A stretch of 64,000 bases of DNA from Streptomyces sp. BHT-5-2 (GCF_019774615.1 NZ_CP081496.1:558001-622000), one strand, 5' to 3'. Positions 17,443 through 26,724 are shown, counted from the stretch's first letter. Notes: generated by a model not told the origin, from the letters alone. Translations and numbers: made by a program.

Positions 17443-19347
17443 GTGGATTTCCTGGTGTTCCCCGACCACCCCGTCACCGACCGGCTCGCCGCCCGCCTGC
17501 CACGGACCCCGGCCACCCGCACCATCACCCACCTCTCCGGCCGCCCCTGGATCGTCGGCCACTGGCGGCACGAGGAGCTGGTGACCGAGCGGGTCGGCCC
17601 GCGCTGCGCGGTGCTGCTCGGCACGACCTCGGCCACCTCCGGCGCACTGGCCCGGGTGCTCCGCCGACTGCGCGGGCTCGACGACCTCGCCGGGCTGCGG
17701 CACGAACTCCCCGGCAGCTTCTTCCTGTTGGCCCGCATGGGCGCCGAGATCCGCGCCCAGGGCAGCCTCTCCGCGGTCCGCCGGCTGCACCGCACGGAGC
17801 TCGCCGGCATCACCGTGCTGGGCAGCCGCCCCCAGGACCTCGCCGCGCTGGCGCACGTCGCGGCCGACTCCGGGCTGCCCGGCGCGCCCGGTACCGGCAC
17901 CGTCGACGAGGAGGCGCTCGCCGCCCGACTCCTCGCGCCCGGTGCCCCGTTACCCCTCGCACTGCGCACCCCCTGGCGCGCGGTGCACGCCGTACCCCCC
18001 GGCCACTGCGCCGCGCACGACCCGGCCGGCCGGTACCGCGAGGACCGCTGGTGGAGCCCGCCGGAGCCGGACCTCCCGCTGCCGGACGCCGCCGAGGCGG
18101 TACGGGAGGCGCTCAGCGCGGCCGTCCACGCCCGTACGCACCGCGCCACGCTCAGCGCCGACCTCTCCGGCGGCCTGGACTCCACCAGCGTGTGCTTCCT
18201 GGCGGCCCGCGACGGCACCGAGCTGATCACCACCGGCTGGGAGGGCCGCGACCCGGCCGACGACGGCCCCCTGTGGAGCGCCCACAGCGCCTACCGCCTC
18301 AGCCGCGTCCGCCACGAGGGCCGCCACCTCTCCCTCCCGTACACCGACGCCCCCACCTGGTACACCCCGCCCGCGCTGCCCGCGCACACCGACCCCGCCG
18401 GCCCGCTGGCCGCCGTCCGGGACGCGGCCCGGCTGCTCCACCAGGCCCGCCTGGTCGCGAAGTTCGGCTCCCGGATGCACCTGGCGGGCGTCGGCGGCGA
18501 CGAGCTGTTCGCGCTGCGGCCGGTGGCCCTGAACTCCCTCGCCCGCGGCGACCTCCGCGCCGCCGTACGCCTGGCCCGCCGGGCCCGCCGGCTCGCCCCC
18601 TGGTCGCTGCCGGCCACCGTCCGCACCCTCCTCGGCGGCCGCTGCTACCCCCGCTGGCTGGCCGCCGGCGCCGACCGGATCGCCCCCGGCGCGCGCCGCC
18701 GTCCCGCCGGCACGGACTGGGAGGACGTCCCGGCGATGCCGCCCTGGGCGCACCCGGACGCGGTCGCCACGGTCCGCCGGCTGCTGCGCGAGGCGGCCGT
18801 CGCGGCCCCCGAGCCGTTCGACCCGCTGCGCGCCCAGCACGAGACGGCCGCCGCCGCGGTCCGGGCCGGCGAGCGGGTCCGCGGCATCGACGCCCTGACC
18901 TCGGCGCACGGTGTGGCCTACGAGGCGCCGTTCCTGGACGACGCGGTGATCGAGGCGGCCCTGGCCGTCCGGCTCGCGGACCGGGTGCCGGGCGACGGCG
19001 GCAAGCCGGTGCTGGCCGCGGCGATGCGCGGCATCGTGCCCGGCCCGGTCCTGGGCCGCCGCGGCCGGCGCGCGCACAGCGCGGAGTTGCACGCGGGGTT
19101 GCGCCGCAACCGCCGGGCACTGACGGCCCTGTGTGCGGACTCCCGCCTGGCGGCGCTGGGCCTGATCCGCCCGGAGGCGCTGCGCCCGGTCCTGACGTCC
19201 CTGCAACCGGACACCGGCGCGCTGCGGCCGCTGGACCCGACGCTGGCCGCCGAGTTCTGGCTGCGGGCCCTGCCGGCCCGCCCGGCCCACGGCACCGCCC
19301 CGCCCCCCGCCGCGCGGACGACCGCCCCGGCCGCGGAGAGCGACTGA
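17443..19347 (+). CDS. lasso-peptide-cyclase-like asparagine synthetase homologue
   Basis: 634 residues. The N-terminal half (about 1-210) is a glutaminase-like fold that begins MDFLVFPDHP and lacks the Cys-2 nucleophile of true AsnB, as in lasso cyclases (McjC/C proteins). The C-terminal synthetase domain has the pyrophosphatase loop LSGGLDSTS (242-247 core), LAGVGGDELFAL and YEAPFLDDAVIEAAL. RYREDRWWSPPEPDLPLPDAAEAVREAL is characteristic of actinobacterial lasso C proteins. Such enzymes adenylate an Asp/Glu side chain to close the macrolactam. No lasso precursor, PqqD-like RRE or transglutaminase-like protease gene is seen nearby. GTG 17443 follows GAGGAG at a rather long spacing. Confidence 0.8.
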   Translation: MDFLVFPDHPVTDRLAARLPRTPATRTITHLSGRPWIVGHWRHEELVTERVGPRCAVLLGTTSATSGALARVLRRLRGLDDLAGLRHELPGSFFLLARMGAEIRAQGSLSAVRRLHRTELAGITVLGSRPQDLAALAHVAADSGLPGAPGTGTVDEEALAARLLAPGAPLPLALRTPWRAVHAVPPGHCAAHDPAGRYREDRWWSPPEPDLPLPDAAEAVREALSAAVHARTHRATLSADLSGGLDSTSVCFLAARDGTELITTGWEGRDPADDGPLWSAHSAYRLSRVRHEGRHLSLPYTDAPTWYTPPALPAHTDPAGPLAAVRDAARLLHQARLVAKFGSRMHLAGVGGDELFALRPVALNSLARGDLRAAVRLARRARRLAPWSLPATVRTLLGGRCYPRWLAAGADRIAPGARRRPAGTDWEDVPAMPPWAHPDAVATVRRLLREAAVAAPEPFDPLRAQHETAAAAVRAGERVRGIDALTSAHGVAYEAPFLDDAVIEAALAVRLADRVPGDGGKPVLAAAMRGIVPGPVLGRRGRRAHSAELHAGLRRNRRALTALCADSRLAALGLIRPEALRPVLTSLQPDTGALRPLDPTLAAEFWLRALPARPAHGTAPPPAARTTAPAAESD

Positions 19348-19368
19348 CCCGGCCCGCCGCCGGGAGGC

Positions 19369-19905
19369 TCAGCCGTTCAGTTCGACGGGCGGGCCCATCC
19401 AGACGGTCTGCTCGCAGACGTTCATCCGGGTCTTCTTGCCCTTCTCGTCCCGGACCTTTATCGCCTTCTGGTGGTGGTCGCGGGGCGCGCCCACCATGAC
19501 CTCGTCATTGCTGACCAGGCAGTCGGCCGGCGTCATGCCGGGCCCGTGGTCCTTGTAGCGCAGGCTGGTGGTCACCGTGCCACCGCGCCGGAGGTCTATC
19601 GGCATGGTCCGGCCCTGCCCCTTGCCGTCCGACTCCGGTCCCTTGCCGACGTGGACGGCGAAGCTGGGGAAGCCGTCGAAGACGCACGGCTGCGAGCCCT
19701 TGTTGACGACCGACAGCCGGGCCTCCCGCTGCGCGCTGCGCGGCACCGCCTTGAGGACGGTGACCCGCCAGCTCAGGCCCTTGGTCCTGCAGTTGGCGTG
19801 CAGCGCCGCCATCCGCCCCGAACCGCAACCGGTCACGGTGAACGCGGCAGTGACGGTCAAGGCGAGTGCGGCCATCGTCGTCGCGAGTACGGAACGTCGC
19901 TGCAC
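19369..19905 (-). CDS. DUF4232-type lipoprotein
   Basis: 178 residues. The N-terminal signal MQRRSVLATTMAALALTVTAAF ends in lipobox TVTGC (Cys27), so it is predicted to be lipid-anchored outside the membrane. The mature part has NCRTKGLSWRVTVL, LSVVNKGSQPCVFDGFPSFAV and DCLVSN, the pattern of DUF4232 beta-sandwich proteins, with conserved cysteines probably forming disulfides. Function unknown. GTG 19905 follows GGGGGGAG. It converges with the cyclase gene, 21 bases apart. Confidence 0.8.
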   Translation of the reverse strand: MQRRSVLATTMAALALTVTAAFTVTGCGSGRMAALHANCRTKGLSWRVTVLKAVPRSAQREARLSVVNKGSQPCVFDGFPSFAVHVGKGPESDGKGQGRTMPIDLRRGGTVTTSLRYKDHGPGMTPADCLVSNDEVMVGAPRDHHQKAIKVRDEKGKKTRMNVCEQTVWMGPPVELNG

Positions 19906-20093
19906 GACTCCCCCCTGTTCATTCCGTTTGTCCAATTCGCACACATCGTTCGCGCGTGGTGTCCGTCCGTAAGGAAGGATTTTCGACGCCGTTGGTTGCC
20001 TGCTCGGCGGCACGGATACGCGCCGCATAAAGAGACTTCGATCACGTACCGACGACCGTCCGGGCCCGCCGCCCGCCCGGCCCCTGCGGGATC

Positions 20094-21098
20094 CTAGGAC
20101 CTCCCGGCCCCCGCCGCCGCGGCGTCCCGGGCCACGCCCATCGCCGCGGCGTCCGCCTCCGGTAGCCACCACGCGTCGTCGGGGAGCGTCAACCAGCCCT
20201 CCCCGGCGCCCAGATCCCGGGCCGCGGCACACAGCGCGTCCAGCCCCGGATGCCGCAGTCCCCGCCGCCACACCATCCCCACCGGCGACAGCGGAACCGG
20301 ATCCACCACCGGCCGCAGCACCATCCCCGGCACCTCGATGAACTCCACACTCGCCAGCACCGACCAGCCCCGCCTGCGCACCACCCGGACGAACTCCTCC
20401 GCCCCCTCGATCTCCGGGAACGGCTCCGCCATCGCGATCCCCCGCCCCTCGAAGAGCCGCGCCGCCAGGTCCGTCCACTCCGCGGTGCGCGGATTGCCGG
20501 CCGCCGCGTAGAGCGTCTCGCCGGCCAGCCGGTCCAGCGGCACGGCCGGGGCCGCGGCCAGCGGATGGTCCGCGCGCAGCAGCACCGCCATCGGCTCCAG
20601 CCGGACCGGCCGGTGGCAGAGCCCGGCCCGGGCCGCGGCCGGCAGCCCCGCGAACCGCCCGAAGGAGACATCCAACCGACCGGCCGCCAGCTCCGCGGCC
20701 GCCCCCGTCAGCCCGCTGTGGAAACGGGCGACCAGCTCGCAGCTGTCCGGCAGCCGCCGCCGGGCCTCCACCAGCAGCCGGTGCGCCGTCCCGACCGGCG
20801 CCGCCACGTCCACCACCAGCGGCCGCGCCGGGTCCGCCCGGAAGGCCGCGGCCAGCTCCTCGTGCGCCGCCAACACCCGCCGCGCGTACGGCAGCAGCCG
20901 CTCGCCCGCCGCCGTCAGCGCCACCTGCCGGGTGGACCGCACGAACAGCCGGTCCCCCAACTCCCGCTCCAGTCGCCTGACATCGCGACTGAGCGCCTGC
21001 TGGGCGACGTAGAGCCGGGCGGCGGCCCGGGTGAAGTGCAGCTCTTCGGCGACGGCGGTGAACGCCCGCAGCAGCCGGGGGTCGATGTCGTACGGCAC
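20094..21098 (-). CDS. LysR-family transcriptional regulator
   Basis: 334-residue LTTR with HTH at about 5-62 (LLRAFTAVAEELHFTRAAARLYVAQQALSRDVRRLERELGDRLFVR) and a LysR substrate-binding domain (LVVDVAAPVGTAHRLLVE...). The QQALS recognition-helix variant is typical of this Streptomyces subgroup. GTG 21098 is chosen from homology. It diverges from the MFS gene at 21258, and a perfect T-N11-A operator lies between them. Probably a local, effector-dependent controller of that exporter. Confidence 0.87.
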   Translation of the reverse strand: MPYDIDPRLLRAFTAVAEELHFTRAAARLYVAQQALSRDVRRLERELGDRLFVRSTRQVALTAAGERLLPYARRVLAAHEELAAAFRADPARPLVVDVAAPVGTAHRLLVEARRRLPDSCELVARFHSGLTGAAAELAAGRLDVSFGRFAGLPAAARAGLCHRPVRLEPMAVLLRADHPLAAAPAVPLDRLAGETLYAAAGNPRTAEWTDLAARLFEGRGIAMAEPFPEIEGAEEFVRVVRRRGWSVLASVEFIEVPGMVLRPVVDPVPLSPVGMVWRRGLRHPGLDALCAAARDLGAGEGWLTLPDDAWWLPEADAAAMGVARDAAAAGAGRS

Positions 21099-21181
21099 CG
21101 CCCCATCCTCACACCGGCACCCGCCGCCCACACCCTCCTTTCCGCACTCCCACCCCCTACCCGGCCCGCAGGTCAGGCCGC

Positions 21182-21204
21182 ATTCACATCGCGGACGCGT
21201 GAAT
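21182..21204. promoter_or_regulatory. LysR operator ATTCAC-N11-GTGAAT
   Basis: Perfect 6-bp inverted arms 11 bases apart, containing the LTTR T-N11-A core, between the divergent lysR and MFS genes. Confidence 0.65.
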
Positions 21205-21257
21205 CGCTCCGCCCAGGTGTTGGACGGTGAACGGCGTCCGCCGCGACCGTGGACGGC

Positions 21258-22514
21258 ATGATCCTCTTCCTCGCCGCCCGCCCCGTCGCCCCCGCCCCCG
21301 TACGCCCCGCCCGCCGCCGCTCCCCCTACTCCCGGCTCTTCGCCGTCCCCGGCACCCGGGCCTTCACCGCCGCCGGCCTGCTGGCGCGGCTGCCGATGGG
21401 GATGCTCGGCGTCAGCGCGATCCTGATGATCGCCGGCACCCGCGGCTCCTACGCGCTGGCCGGGGCGGTCACCGCCACCGGGCTCGCCGCGACCGCACTG
21501 GCCGGCCCCTGGACCGCCCGGCTCGTCGACCGCCACGGCCAGGCCCGGATCGCCGTCCCGGCCACCGCCGTCGCCGTCCTCGGCTCGCTCTCCCTGCTGC
21601 TGTGCGTCCGCTACGCCGCCCCCGACTGGACGCTCTTCGCCTCCTACGCCGCGACCGCCACCACCCCGAACACCGGCGGGATGTCCCGCGCCCGCTGGGC
21701 GCACCTGCTCCGCGACGACCCGGCCGCCCGGCACACCGCCAACTCCTTCGAGCAGGCCGTCGACGAACTGTGCTTCCTGCTCGGCCCGGTCCTGGCGACG
21801 CTGCTGTGCACCTCCGTCGCCCCGGAGGCCGGCACCGCCGTGGGCGCCGCCCTGCTGCTCGGCGGCGTCCTGCTCCTGGCGGCCCAGCGCCGCACCGAGC
21901 CACCCGCGGTCCCGGCCCCGCCCGGCCGCGCCGGCTCCCCGCTGCGCGCCCCCGGCCTGCCGCCGCTGCTGCTCACGTTCCTCGCCACCGGCGCGATCTT
22001 CGGCTCCCTGGAGGTGGTCACCGTCGCCTACGCGGACGCGCACGGCTTCCGGCCCGCGGCGGGTGCGCTGCTCGCCCTCCAGGCGGCCGGTTCCGGCGCG
22101 GCCGGGCTGCTGTGCGGGCTGCTGCCGCCCGCGGCCCGGCCCGCCCGGCGCTTCCTGAGATGTCTCGCCGCGATGGCCGCACTGCTGACGCTGCCGCTGG
22201 CGGCCGCCGCGACCGGCGCCCCGCCGCTGCTCGCCGCGGCCCTGCTGACGGCCGGCACGGCCACCGCCCCGGCGATGGTCACCGGCATGGGCCTGGTCCA
22301 GTCCCGCACCCCGGCGGGCCGCCTCAACGAGGGGATGACGCTGGCGGTGACCGCGCTGCTGGCCGGCATCGCGGCCGGCTCGGCGGCCGGCGGCTGGGCC
22401 GCCGAACACCTGCCGTCACCCGCCGCCGGCTACGCCGTACCCGCCGCCGCGGCCGCCCTGGCCCTCGCCGTCACGGCGTCGGCCACGACCCTCGCCGCCC
22501 GGCGGACGGCCTGA
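21258..22514 (+). CDS. MFS transporter
   Basis: 418-residue membrane protein with about 12 hydrophobic segments. Helix 1 region AAGLLARLPMGMLGVSAILMI and the motif-A-like loop ARLVDRHGQARI resemble the YbfB/YjiJ-like or 'MFS_1' exporters common beside LysR genes in Streptomyces. A loop of about 25 Pro/Ala/Arg residues separates the two halves. ATG 21258 is taken; the in-frame GTG at 21249 is possible, and neither has a strong ribosome site. Substrate unknown. Confidence 0.83.
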   Translation: MILFLAARPVAPAPVRPARRRSPYSRLFAVPGTRAFTAAGLLARLPMGMLGVSAILMIAGTRGSYALAGAVTATGLAATALAGPWTARLVDRHGQARIAVPATAVAVLGSLSLLLCVRYAAPDWTLFASYAATATTPNTGGMSRARWAHLLRDDPAARHTANSFEQAVDELCFLLGPVLATLLCTSVAPEAGTAVGAALLLGGVLLLAAQRRTEPPAVPAPPGRAGSPLRAPGLPPLLLTFLATGAIFGSLEVVTVAYADAHGFRPAAGALLALQAAGSGAAGLLCGLLPPAARPARRFLRCLAAMAALLTLPLAAAATGAPPLLAAALLTAGTATAPAMVTGMGLVQSRTPAGRLNEGMTLAVTALLAGIAAGSAAGGWAAEHLPSPAAGYAVPAAAAALALAVTASATTLAARRTA

Positions 22515-22575
22515 GGGGCGGGGCCTGCGGGTGGCAGCGCCCCCGCCCCGCGCGGCAAAGCCGCGCAGAAACGAC

Positions 22576-22613
22576 GAAGGCCCCGGTGTTCCGTACGGAA
22601 CACCGGGGCCTTC
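22576..22613. terminator. bidirectional terminator, MFS / ssrA
   Basis: A 38-base perfect palindrome running from GAAGGCCCCGGTGTTCCG to its complement, between the MFS stop (22514) and the tmRNA 3' end. Confidence 0.85.
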
Positions 22614-22629
22614 GCTCACATGGGAATTG

Positions 22630-22996
22630 TGGAGATGGCGGGAATCGAACCCGCGTCCAACGGTGCGGAATCAGGGCTTCTCCGAGTGCAGTCCGCTTCG
22701 ATTTTCTCGGCCCCGGAGATCACGCGGACAAGTCTCCGACGGGCTCAGTCACTGTGAGATGTCCTGCTGAACCCCGTGACCGGGCTCAGAAGTGAAGTCC
22801 CCTAGCTGATGCCAGGATCCGGGTCGGGAACATCCCCGGGCTGACACTTCGCAGGTCGCTACTTAGGCAGCGAGGGCGAAGGAATCGCGCTTGGTGTTGG
22901 CGATTATTGGTTTCGGCATATGGTTAACGAGATCATTGCCGCTTCCTCGACTCGCTTCCCCTGCTTCGACATCCGCTGTCGAAACCGATCATCCCC
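22630..22996 (-). ncRNA. ssrA: transfer-messenger RNA (tmRNA)
   Basis: Rescues stalled ribosomes by adding a degradation tag. The 5' end GGGGATG pairs with CATCTCC near the 3' end to form the tRNA-like acceptor stem; the T-arm GGGTTCGATTCCC is intact. The tag frame runs 22901-22863 from resume codon GCC to TAA and encodes ANTKRDSFALAA. The 3' CCA is not encoded (the template reads ACAA after the stem), so it must be added. The tag is shorter than the ANTKRDSSQQAFALAA I recall for S. coelicolor, with the conserved ends kept. smpB lies just upstream on the same strand. Confidence 0.95.
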
Positions 22997-23021
22997 ATGT
23001 TTTCTTTTCAAGGTGGTGCCA

Positions 23022-23040
23022 CACACCCTCGCGGGGTGTG
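23022..23040 (-). terminator. hairpin between smpB and ssrA
   Basis: CACACCC-TCGCG-GGGTGTG, 7-bp stem. It lies 77 bases after the smpB stop and just upstream of the tmRNA 5' end, so it is either the smpB terminator or part of the tmRNA precursor leader. Confidence 0.5.
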
Positions 23041-23117
23041 CACCCATCGTACGTGACCGACGCACGCGGATGCCAGCATATTCCCGGCGGCCTGCGCGGA
23101 GCCCGGCCGCCGGTACC

Positions 23118-23618
23118 TCAGGCCCGCTGCCGGCGCCGGGCCGCCGACACCGCCCGCTCCGCCTCCCGGCGGTCCTGCTTCTCGCGCAGCGTCTGCCGCT
23201 TGTCGTACTCCTTCTTGCCCTTGGCCAGCGCGATCTCGACCTTGGCCCGGCCGCCCTTGAAGTACAGGGACAGCGGCACGATCGTGTGACCCGCGTCCTG
23301 GGCCTTGACCTCCAGCTTGTCGATCTCGGCGCGGTGGAGCAGCAGCTTCCGCTTCCGCCGCGCACTGTGATTCGTCCAGGTGCCCTGCGCGTATTCCGGA
23401 ATATGGACGTTGTGCAGCCACGCTTCCTGGCCGTCGATCTGGACAAATCCGTCCACCAGCGACGCGCGACCCTGGCGCAGCGACTTCACCTCGGTGCCGG
23501 TCAGCACCAGACCACACTCATAGGTGTCCAGAATGTGGTAGTCGTGCCGCGCCTTCTTGTGCTGCGCGACGAGCTTGCGCCCGTCGTTCTTCTCTTTGCC
23601 CTTGCCCTTGGTAGCCAT
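23118..23618 (-). CDS. smpB: SsrA-binding protein SmpB
   Basis: 166 residues. It binds the tRNA-like part of tmRNA and delivers it to stalled ribosomes. Key segments: NRKA-like [87 protein letters not shown], and a basic C-terminal tail that forms a helix in the ribosome mRNA channel. Usual length. It sits directly upstream of its RNA partner ssrA. Confidence 0.96.
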   Translation of the reverse strand: MATKGKGKEKNDGRKLVAQHKKARHDYHILDTYECGLVLTGTEVKSLRQGRASLVDGFVQIDGQEAWLHNVHIPEYAQGTWTNHSARRKRKLLLHRAEIDKLEVKAQDAGHTIVPLSLYFKGGRAKVEIALAKGKKEYDKRQTLREKQDRREAERAVSAARRRQRA

Positions 23619-23636
23619 AGTCCGGCCATTTTCGCA

Positions 23637-24833
23637 CTAAGCACCGGTGCCGAGGCCACTCAATACCGTGCGGGCCCGTTTCTCCGCGTGGTCCTCGACG
23701 ATCAGGTCCGGGATGATGCCGGCGCCGTCCACGGCCCGGCCGTCCGGGGTGCGGTAGTGGCCGACGGTCAGCTCCGCGACCGAGCCGTCCGGGAACGCGC
23801 TGGGCATCTGCACCGACCCCTTGCCGAACGTCGGCGAGCCCACCACGACCGCCCGGCCGCGGTCCTGGAGCGCACCGGACAGCAGCTCGGCGGCGCTCAT
23901 CGTGCCGCCGTCCACCAGCACGACCAGCGGGATCCGGGTGTCCCCGGCGCCCTCGGCGTACAGGGCGCGCTGGCTGCCGTGGACGTCGTAGGTGGCGACC
24001 AGGCCGCCGTCGAGGAAGACCGAGGCGGTGGCGACGGCCTCGGTGACCAGGCCGCCCGTGTTGCCGCGCAGGTCCAGCAGCAGCCCGTCCCGCGGATCGG
24101 CGGCGCGCACCGCGCGGCGGACGGCGGCCCCGGTGCCCCTGGCGAACGCGGTGATCTTGATGCGGGTCGGGGCACCGGCGCCGGACGGGCGGTCCACGAC
24201 GACGTTCCGGGTGCGCAGCCGGGTCCGGTGCAGCGTCACGCTCCAGTGGCGGGCGCCGCGCCCGAGGTCCAGCCGGACGGGCGTGCCGGCGGCCGCCCCG
24301 GAGCCACCGGGGCGGTCGCCGCGCAGTCGGGCGACGGTCTCGGTGACCGGCCGCCCCCGTACGGGCCGGCCGTCGACGGCGTCGAGGCGGTCGCCGACCA
24401 GGACGCCGGAGCGGGCCGCGGGGCCGCCGGACTGCACCCGGGAGACCGTGATCCGGCCGTCGTCCCGCTGCCGGACCCACAGCCCGACGCCGACGTAGGT
24501 GCCGTCCAACTGGGCCTGGAAGGCGTCGAATTCACCGGGAGCGTAGACCGCCGACCAGCGGTCGCCGCTGCGGCTGACGGCCTCGGCGGCCTGCGCGCCG
24601 GACTTGCCGTCCCCGGCCGTCGGCCGGGCGGCCCGCTCGACCGACGGCCGGCCGGCGACCGTTTCCCCGGCGGGCCGGCCCGCGGCGGCGGGCTCCGCAG
24701 TGTCCCCGGCGGCTCCGGCGTCGCCCCAGGTGCCGGTGGCGGCGCCCGCGGCGAGCACCCCGGCGAGGAACAGCGTCAGGGCCGCCCCGCGGCGGATGCG
24801 ACGGGGCCGGTCGTACCAACACGGGCCCGGCAT
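23637..24833 (-). CDS. S41 family carboxyl-terminal processing peptidase (CtpA-like)
   Basis: 398-residue secreted or membrane-anchored serine protease. A basic start and hydrophobic segment (about 15-33) are followed by an Ala-rich linker, a PDZ domain (about 115-190, VGVGLWVRQRDDGRITVSRVQSGGPAARSGVLVGDRL) and the S41 core. The catalytic Ser313 (DGGTMSAAELL) and Lys338 (FGKGSVQ) are 25 residues apart, as in Prc/CtpA. It follows ftsEX across a terminator, so it has its own promoter. Probable substrates are envelope proteins; not shown here. Confidence 0.9.
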   Translation of the reverse strand: MPGPCWYDRPRRIRRGAALTLFLAGVLAAGAATGTWGDAGAAGDTAEPAAAGRPAGETVAGRPSVERAARPTAGDGKSGAQAAEAVSRSGDRWSAVYAPGEFDAFQAQLDGTYVGVGLWVRQRDDGRITVSRVQSGGPAARSGVLVGDRLDAVDGRPVRGRPVTETVARLRGDRPGGSGAAAGTPVRLDLGRGARHWSVTLHRTRLRTRNVVVDRPSGAGAPTRIKITAFARGTGAAVRRAVRAADPRDGLLLDLRGNTGGLVTEAVATASVFLDGGLVATYDVHGSQRALYAEGAGDTRIPLVVLVDGGTMSAAELLSGALQDRGRAVVVGSPTFGKGSVQMPSAFPDGSVAELTVGHYRTPDGRAVDGAGIIPDLIVEDHAEKRARTVLSGLGTGA

Positions 24834-24856
24834 GCCGGTGAGTCTAGGCGACGAAA

Positions 24857-24890
24857 GGGCGCCGTACGGGGAGTTGACCGTACGGCGCCC
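24857..24890 (-). terminator. terminator of the ftsEX operon
   Basis: 13-bp perfect stem (GGGCGCCGTACGG and its complement), 8-base loop, followed on the minus strand by TTTC, between ftsX and the protease gene. Confidence 0.8.
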
Positions 24891-24900
24891 TTGGCGAAGC

Positions 24901-25812
24901 TCACACCTTGAGGTACTTGCGCAGCGCGAAGAACGCGGCGAGCGCGGGCATCAGCAGTCCGATGAGCAGGACCAGCGGCAGCACCGCCAGGACGGAGTCC
25001 CAGCCGATGAAGTTGACCACCTGGATCTGCTTCGCCAGCCACTGGTTGATCATGAAGTACTTGCCGCCGACCAGCAGGACGCAGGCGAACGCGGCACCGA
25101 TGAGGCCGGCGATCGCGGCCTCCATGATGAACGGCAGCTGGATGTAGAAACTGGACGCGCCGACCAGCCGCATGATGCCGGTCTCCCGGCGACGGCTGAA
25201 CGCCGAGACCCGCACGGTGTTGACGATCAGCATCAGCGCCACCACCAGCATCAGGCCCATCACGCCCAGCGCCGCGTAGCGCATGCCGTCCAGGAGCCGG
25301 AACAGCGGCTCGACGGTGTCCCGTTGGTCCTGCACCTGCTCGACGCCCGGGCGCTCGGAGAACGCCGACTTGATCACGTCGAACTTCGTCGGGTCCTTGA
25401 GCTTGACCCGGAAGGACTCCGGCAGCTGGTCGGGCGTGACCAGACCGGCCACGGGGGTGTCGCCGAACTGCTCCTTGTAGTGCTTGTACGCCTGGTCGCT
25501 GGTCTCGTGCTCCACGTTCTGCACCAGCGGCAGCCGGTGCAGTTCGGCCAGGATGTCGTTCTTCTGCTGGTCGGTCGCCGCGCCCTTGGCGCAGTTGGCG
25601 GCCGTCTCGGAGTCGTTCTTGTTGCAGAAGAAGATGGAGACGTTGACCTTGTCGTACCAGTAGCCCTTCATCGTGCTGACCTGGTCGCGCATCAGCAGCG
25701 AGGCGCCGAACAGGCCGAGCGAGAGGGCGACGGAGACGATGACGGCGAAGGTCATCGTGAGATTTCGGCGGAGACCGACGCCGATCTCCGACAGGACGAA
25801 CTGGGCGCGCAT
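24901..25812 (-). CDS. ftsX: cell-division ABC permease-like protein FtsX
   Basis: 303 residues. Membrane partner of FtsE; in the FtsEX complex it passes ATP-driven conformational change to extracellular peptidoglycan hydrolases. Four membrane segments: one near 20-42, then three in the C-terminal third (YAALGVMGLMLVVALMLIV, EAAIAGLIGAAFACVLLVG, LAVLPLVLLIGLLMPALAAFF). The large extracellular loop (about 45-170) has a Cys pair (FFCNKNDSETAANCAKG). It follows ftsE with a 9-base gap. Confidence 0.95.
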   Translation of the reverse strand: MRAQFVLSEIGVGLRRNLTMTFAVIVSVALSLGLFGASLLMRDQVSTMKGYWYDKVNVSIFFCNKNDSETAANCAKGAATDQQKNDILAELHRLPLVQNVEHETSDQAYKHYKEQFGDTPVAGLVTPDQLPESFRVKLKDPTKFDVIKSAFSERPGVEQVQDQRDTVEPLFRLLDGMRYAALGVMGLMLVVALMLIVNTVRVSAFSRRRETGIMRLVGASSFYIQLPFIMEAAIAGLIGAAFACVLLVGGKYFMINQWLAKQIQVVNFIGWDSVLAVLPLVLLIGLLMPALAAFFALRKYLKV

Positions 25813-25821
25813 GGCGTCCTT

Positions 25822-26511
25822 TCAGTGCTGGTAGCCGTACACGCCGCGCGACTGGTCGCGTACGAGCCGGCCCTTCTCGAGTTCCATGACCCGCTTGCGC
25901 ATCTGGTCGACGATCTGCTGGTCGTGGGTGGCCATGACCACCGTGGTCCCGGTGCGGTTGATCCGGTCCAGCAGCTTCATGATGCCGACGGAGGTCTGCG
26001 GGTCGAGGTTGCCGGTGGGCTCGTCGGCGATGAGCAGCAACGGGCGGTTGACGAAGGCCCGCGCGATGGCGACGCGCTGCTGCTCACCACCGGACAGCTC
26101 GCCCGGCATACGGTCCTCCTTGCCGCCGAGGCCGACGAGTTCGAGGACTTCGGGCACGGTCTTGCGGATCTGCCCGCGCGGTTTGCCGATGACCTCCAGG
26201 GCGAAGGCGACGTTCTGCCCCACCGTCTTGTTGGGGAGCAGCCGGAAGTCCTGGAAGACCGTGCCCACCTGGCGGCGCATCTGCGGCACCTTCCAGTTGG
26301 AGAGCTTGGCCAGATCCTTCCCCAGTACGTGGACGGCGCCGTGACTGGCGCGCTCCTCGCGCAGGAGCAGCCGCAGGAAGGTGGACTTACCGGAGCCCGA
26401 GGAGCCCACCAGGAAGACGAACTCGCCGCGCTCGATCTCCAGGGAGACGTCCCTGAGAGCGGGGCGGTTCTGCTTCGGGTAGGTCTTGGAGACGTTGTCG
26501 AATCGGATCAC
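25822..26511 (-). CDS. ftsE: cell-division ATP-binding protein FtsE
   Basis: 229-residue ABC ATPase. Walker [10 protein letters not shown], signature [14 protein letters not shown], Walker [14 protein letters not shown] and H-loop MATHD are all intact, and the start [12 protein letters not shown] is typical. It powers FtsX. First gene of the ftsEX operon; the 317-base gap upstream (26512-26828) separates it from the divergent zinc-ribbon gene. Confidence 0.96.
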   Translation of the reverse strand: MIRFDNVSKTYPKQNRPALRDVSLEIERGEFVFLVGSSGSGKSTFLRLLLREERASHGAVHVLGKDLAKLSNWKVPQMRRQVGTVFQDFRLLPNKTVGQNVAFALEVIGKPRGQIRKTVPEVLELVGLGGKEDRMPGELSGGEQQRVAIARAFVNRPLLLIADEPTGNLDPQTSVGIMKLLDRINRTGTTVVMATHDQQIVDQMRKRVMELEKGRLVRDQSRGVYGYQH

Positions 26512-26724
26512 TGATGCACCACGGTCGACCTGGATAGGGGTACGGGTGGCCGGTGACGGCTCCCGTCGGTGAGCGTGACCCTACGCGAACCTCGTGTGGG
26601 GGCGAAGTCGCCGAGGGAGGTTGGTGCGTTTCTTCACGGCGCCTACGGGACAAAAGGCGCACATCACGGGGAGCGCACGGGAACGGCGCCGCGGGGCGGA
26701 CCGCGACGGCGCGGTGCGCGCGGG

